From contig NZ_GG697129.1 of the NCBI RefSeq assembly GCF_000160575.1, positions 124,001 through 188,000 of the forward strand: a DNA stretch of 64,000 bases, read 5' to 3'. Made by a program: the position numbers and the translations under genes. The notes beneath the pieces are model-generated. The model made no database searches. It worked only from the letters and a program-made list of their open reading frames with translations, and was not told where the DNA came from. Each line of letters begins with the position of its first letter. Position 1 is the stretch's first letter. Positions 62,187 to 64,000 of the stretch are shown in pieces. The stretch is from Weissella paramesenteroides ATCC 33313 (GTDB lineage Bacteria; Bacillota; Bacilli; Lactobacillales; Lactobacillaceae).

Positions 62187-64000
62187 TTATTTATTTATAT
62201 CAAATAAGTAATTATCAGCCGAAGTTACTTCTGATAACTGTCGTGTACCAGTCTCATCAATCAACCAAAATTCCTTTTGATATGGTGCAAAACTAATAAT
62301 GTTAATCTGATTTCCAACTTCCTCATAGGTACCATTAATGACTGACCAACTATCATTTTGATGAATCAAATAAGTTCTTTGACCGATACCATCTAGGTAA
62401 GCGACTAGTTCCTCACCCATATCCCAATCTGGTGTTTCATTCGCACTGTTAAATAATTTAGCAAAGATACCACCGTCTGAATAGAATGTTGATTGACCAA
62501 AACGGTTACGTGATAGATCAGGGCGATTAAGATGCGGACCAGCAACTGCATAAGTTGATGCAGCCATTCCCTCACTTAACTTTGTCGTGGTCACTGAGTT
62601 TGTATCATAGCAATACATAATGGCTGCTGTTGCACGATAACTAGCATCCAAATATGCCGTATCTTTAAGTGCTTCATAAACTTTAAAGGTTGCTGCAGCT
62701 GTTACACCACCCCAGAGCGAATGAATCATATAAGCTAATGCTTCCCACCATCGATCTGGATTTTGTGCTCTAAAATCATTTGAATAACCAATGTTTGCTA
62801 ATAGCAATTGACCATATGTCTCAGCACCACTAACAAAGCCAGCTTCACTTAAAGCACCAGCAGTTGGACCAAAGCCAGCATTATCAAAATAGTGCTCAGT
62901 AATCGCTGCTTGATAGCCTAAACGATCATCGTCTAACTTTTTGGTCACTTGCTGCCATAGGTTATTGATTTTGTCATAATAATCAGTTAATCCATGTGAC
63001 TTTAGCTTTTTAAGCAAATCCTGAATGTATAGGAAGTAAACTCCTAACATTTGCGCTTCTTCTTTACCACGCGCTGTTTCATGCAAATCAGGATTGACCC
63101 GTAACATAAAGACATCGGCTGCCCATTGTAGGTACTCTTCTGATGAATTCAGTAATAGCGTGTCATCATCAAACTCTGATAATAGCAGGAATAAATGCGC
63201 AATGTATTCAAAATCCATGCAGCGATAGAAATCACCATACAAATTACTTGGTTGTCTGAAATTACCATCTGTGAACCATTTTGGTCGGACATAGTTCACC
63301 GCACTTGCTTCTACTTGTCTGACTTGTTGCTGGTCTAAAGCACCCATCAAGTTTTTCTTCAAAACTAAACTTAACTTACCTAATGATTCACCCTGATTCG
63401 AAATCGGCGTAAATGCATATGGCACTTCTCCATCTGCGCCTTGGTAAAGTTCTTCCGAAATATACTGCACACGGCGATCAATAATTTCATTTAATGGCGT
63501 CATCACGTTCAGCACAACTGCATCTTGCGTACCATCTGCAAAATCAAAAGTAATCTGATGCTCGCCTAAAATCGTTGGTTTAAAAACTACTTGATAGTGG
63601 TCTGATGATTGTTGGAATTTTAGTTCAGTTGTTTGTTGCCCATTTTCACCAGCAACGGCTGTTACACCAACTAATTCATGACCGTTGCCTGCAATAGTCA
63701 AATAACTTGGTTGATTAACAATATTTAACGGTTGATATGAAATAGTTGGTTGTCCAACTTCACGTGCTTTTTGATAAAAATCTTGTTTAGAATCGGTTGG
63801 TTGCATGACATAATGCCACACTTTCGTTTCATTTGCTTTGATGATGATTGGATTTTTGTCATAAATCCAGTCATTATTTTCAAAATCTTCATCATAACCA
63901 CCAGCTAGGATTAACTGATGGAATAACATACCATCCAAAGATGGTGAAACATTTTCAAAAAACAAATTGTTATAAGCCGCATAGGTTCCAACTGATAATG
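62187..64000 (-). CDS. Large glycan-locus protein, 5' end beyond window (DUF5695-like)
   Basis: The frame is open to the right edge; a possible TTG at 63965 is not convincing because codons continue upstream, so at least 604 residues are present and the N-terminus is missing. A beta-rich part (about the first 170 seen residues) precedes a helical domain rich in aromatic residues (YGDFYRCMDFEYIAHLFLL, FDNAGFGPTAGALSEAGF, WWEALAYMIHSLWGG), like alpha/alpha-barrel glycan enzymes. From memory it may be DUF5695. No catalytic residue can be named. It heads a locus with AraC and GPH genes. Confidence 0.6.
   Translation of the reverse strand, partial: LSVGTYAAYNNLFFENVSPSLDGMLFHQLILAGGYDEDFENNDWIYDKNPIIIKANETKVWHYVMQPTDSKQDFYQKAREVGQPTISYQPLNIVNQPSYLTIAGNGHELVGVTAVAGENGQQTTELKFQQSSDHYQVVFKPTILGEHQITFDFADGTQDAVVLNVMTPLNEIIDRRVQYISEELYQGADGEVPYAFTPISNQGESLGKLSLVLKKNLMGALDQQQVRQVEASAVNYVRPKWFTDGNFRQPSNLYGDFYRCMDFEYIAHLFLLLSEFDDDTLLLNSSEEYLQWAADVFMLRVNPDLHETARGKEEAQMLGVYFLYIQDLLKKLKSHGLTDYYDKINNLWQQVTKKLDDDRLGYQAAITEHYFDNAGFGPTAGALSEAGFVSGAETYGQLLLANIGYSNDFRAQNPDRWWEALAYMIHSLWGGVTAAATFKVYEALKDTAYLDASYRATAAIMYCYDTNSVTTTKLSEGMAASTYAVAGPHLNRPDLSRNRFGQSTFYSDGGIFAKLFNSANETPDWDMGEELVAYLDGIGQRTYLIHQNDSWSVINGTYEEVGNQINIISFAPYQKEFWLIDETGTRQLSEVTSADNYLFDINK

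Noticed and set aside
63965-64000. TTG at 63965 as the true start of the last gene
   Set aside because: The same frame stays open to the window edge (LSVGTYAAYNN precedes) and there is no SD, so the gene is cut by the window.

Overview
The window looks like a chromosomal segment from a low-GC, heterofermentative lactic acid bacterium, most likely Weissella or a close relative in the Leuconostocaceae group. The pointers are a dut-radA pair, a rapZ-yvcK-whiA-clpP block, a D-lactate dehydrogenase gene, an alsS/alsD acetoin pair, HrcA (CIRCE), CtsR and CcpA (cre) type operators, a cysteine-free ribosomal protein L32, and many PTS permeases. I saw no phage, IS element, rRNA operon or CRISPR array. 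The genus is an inference from gene content and was not checked by search.

Layout. 1-6.6 kb: radA (cut by the left edge), dut, a small GNAT, a GNAT-like/NlpC-like fusion without catalytic residues, a LysM-CHAP wall protein, and a clpE that lacks the family's zinc finger. 6.7-12.3 kb: quinone oxidoreductase, alsD, alsS, tRNA-Gln(CUG), a MarR regulator, a universal stress protein, rpmF. 12.5-22 kb: an EIIC-type permease, ldhD, clpP, whiA, yvcK, rapZ, a 39-residue basic protein, uvrA. 22-26.5 kb: a HerA-like ATPase with small membrane proteins, an aldo/keto reductase, a uracil-DNA glycosylase relative, a cupin. 26.5-32 kb: a galactitol-type PTS operon with its PRD regulator, whose EIIA domain is encoded by a separate overlapping gene, then xylulokinase. 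32-38.6 kb: a PASTA protein, then a mannose-type PTS divergent from deoC and a GntR regulator. 38.8-41 kb: an apparent comX-comK-ogt operon. 41-46 kb: osmC, pstS, nucleoside deoxyribosyltransferase, and a three-gene flavin electron-transfer set (FMN-binding protein, ApbE, ferric-reductase-like protein). 46-56 kb: ppsA opposite a SorC-type regulator, then a nucleoside/ribose block (two nucleoside hydrolases, NupC, ribokinase, rpiA, a duplicated YdcZ transporter). 56-64 kb: an MHS transporter, an M20 peptidase behind a T-box, a DUF4767-like protein, and a sugar locus (GPH transporter, AraC regulator, large partial protein).

How it fits together. Much of the window serves uptake of sugars and nucleosides and their entry into pentose-phosphate/phosphoketolase metabolism. 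The parts are NupC, nucleoside hydrolases, ribokinase, RpiA, NDT, DeoC and XylB, with CcpA sites at several promoters. Stress control is visible at clpE and clpP. The observations most worth following are the competence regulator operon, the flavin electron-transfer operon, the family of intergenic hairpin elements (24.9, 37.6, 38.7 and 55.8 kb), the T-box with an apparent AUG specifier before a peptidase gene, and the PTS-deoC-GntR locus, which may be a deoxyribose pathway.
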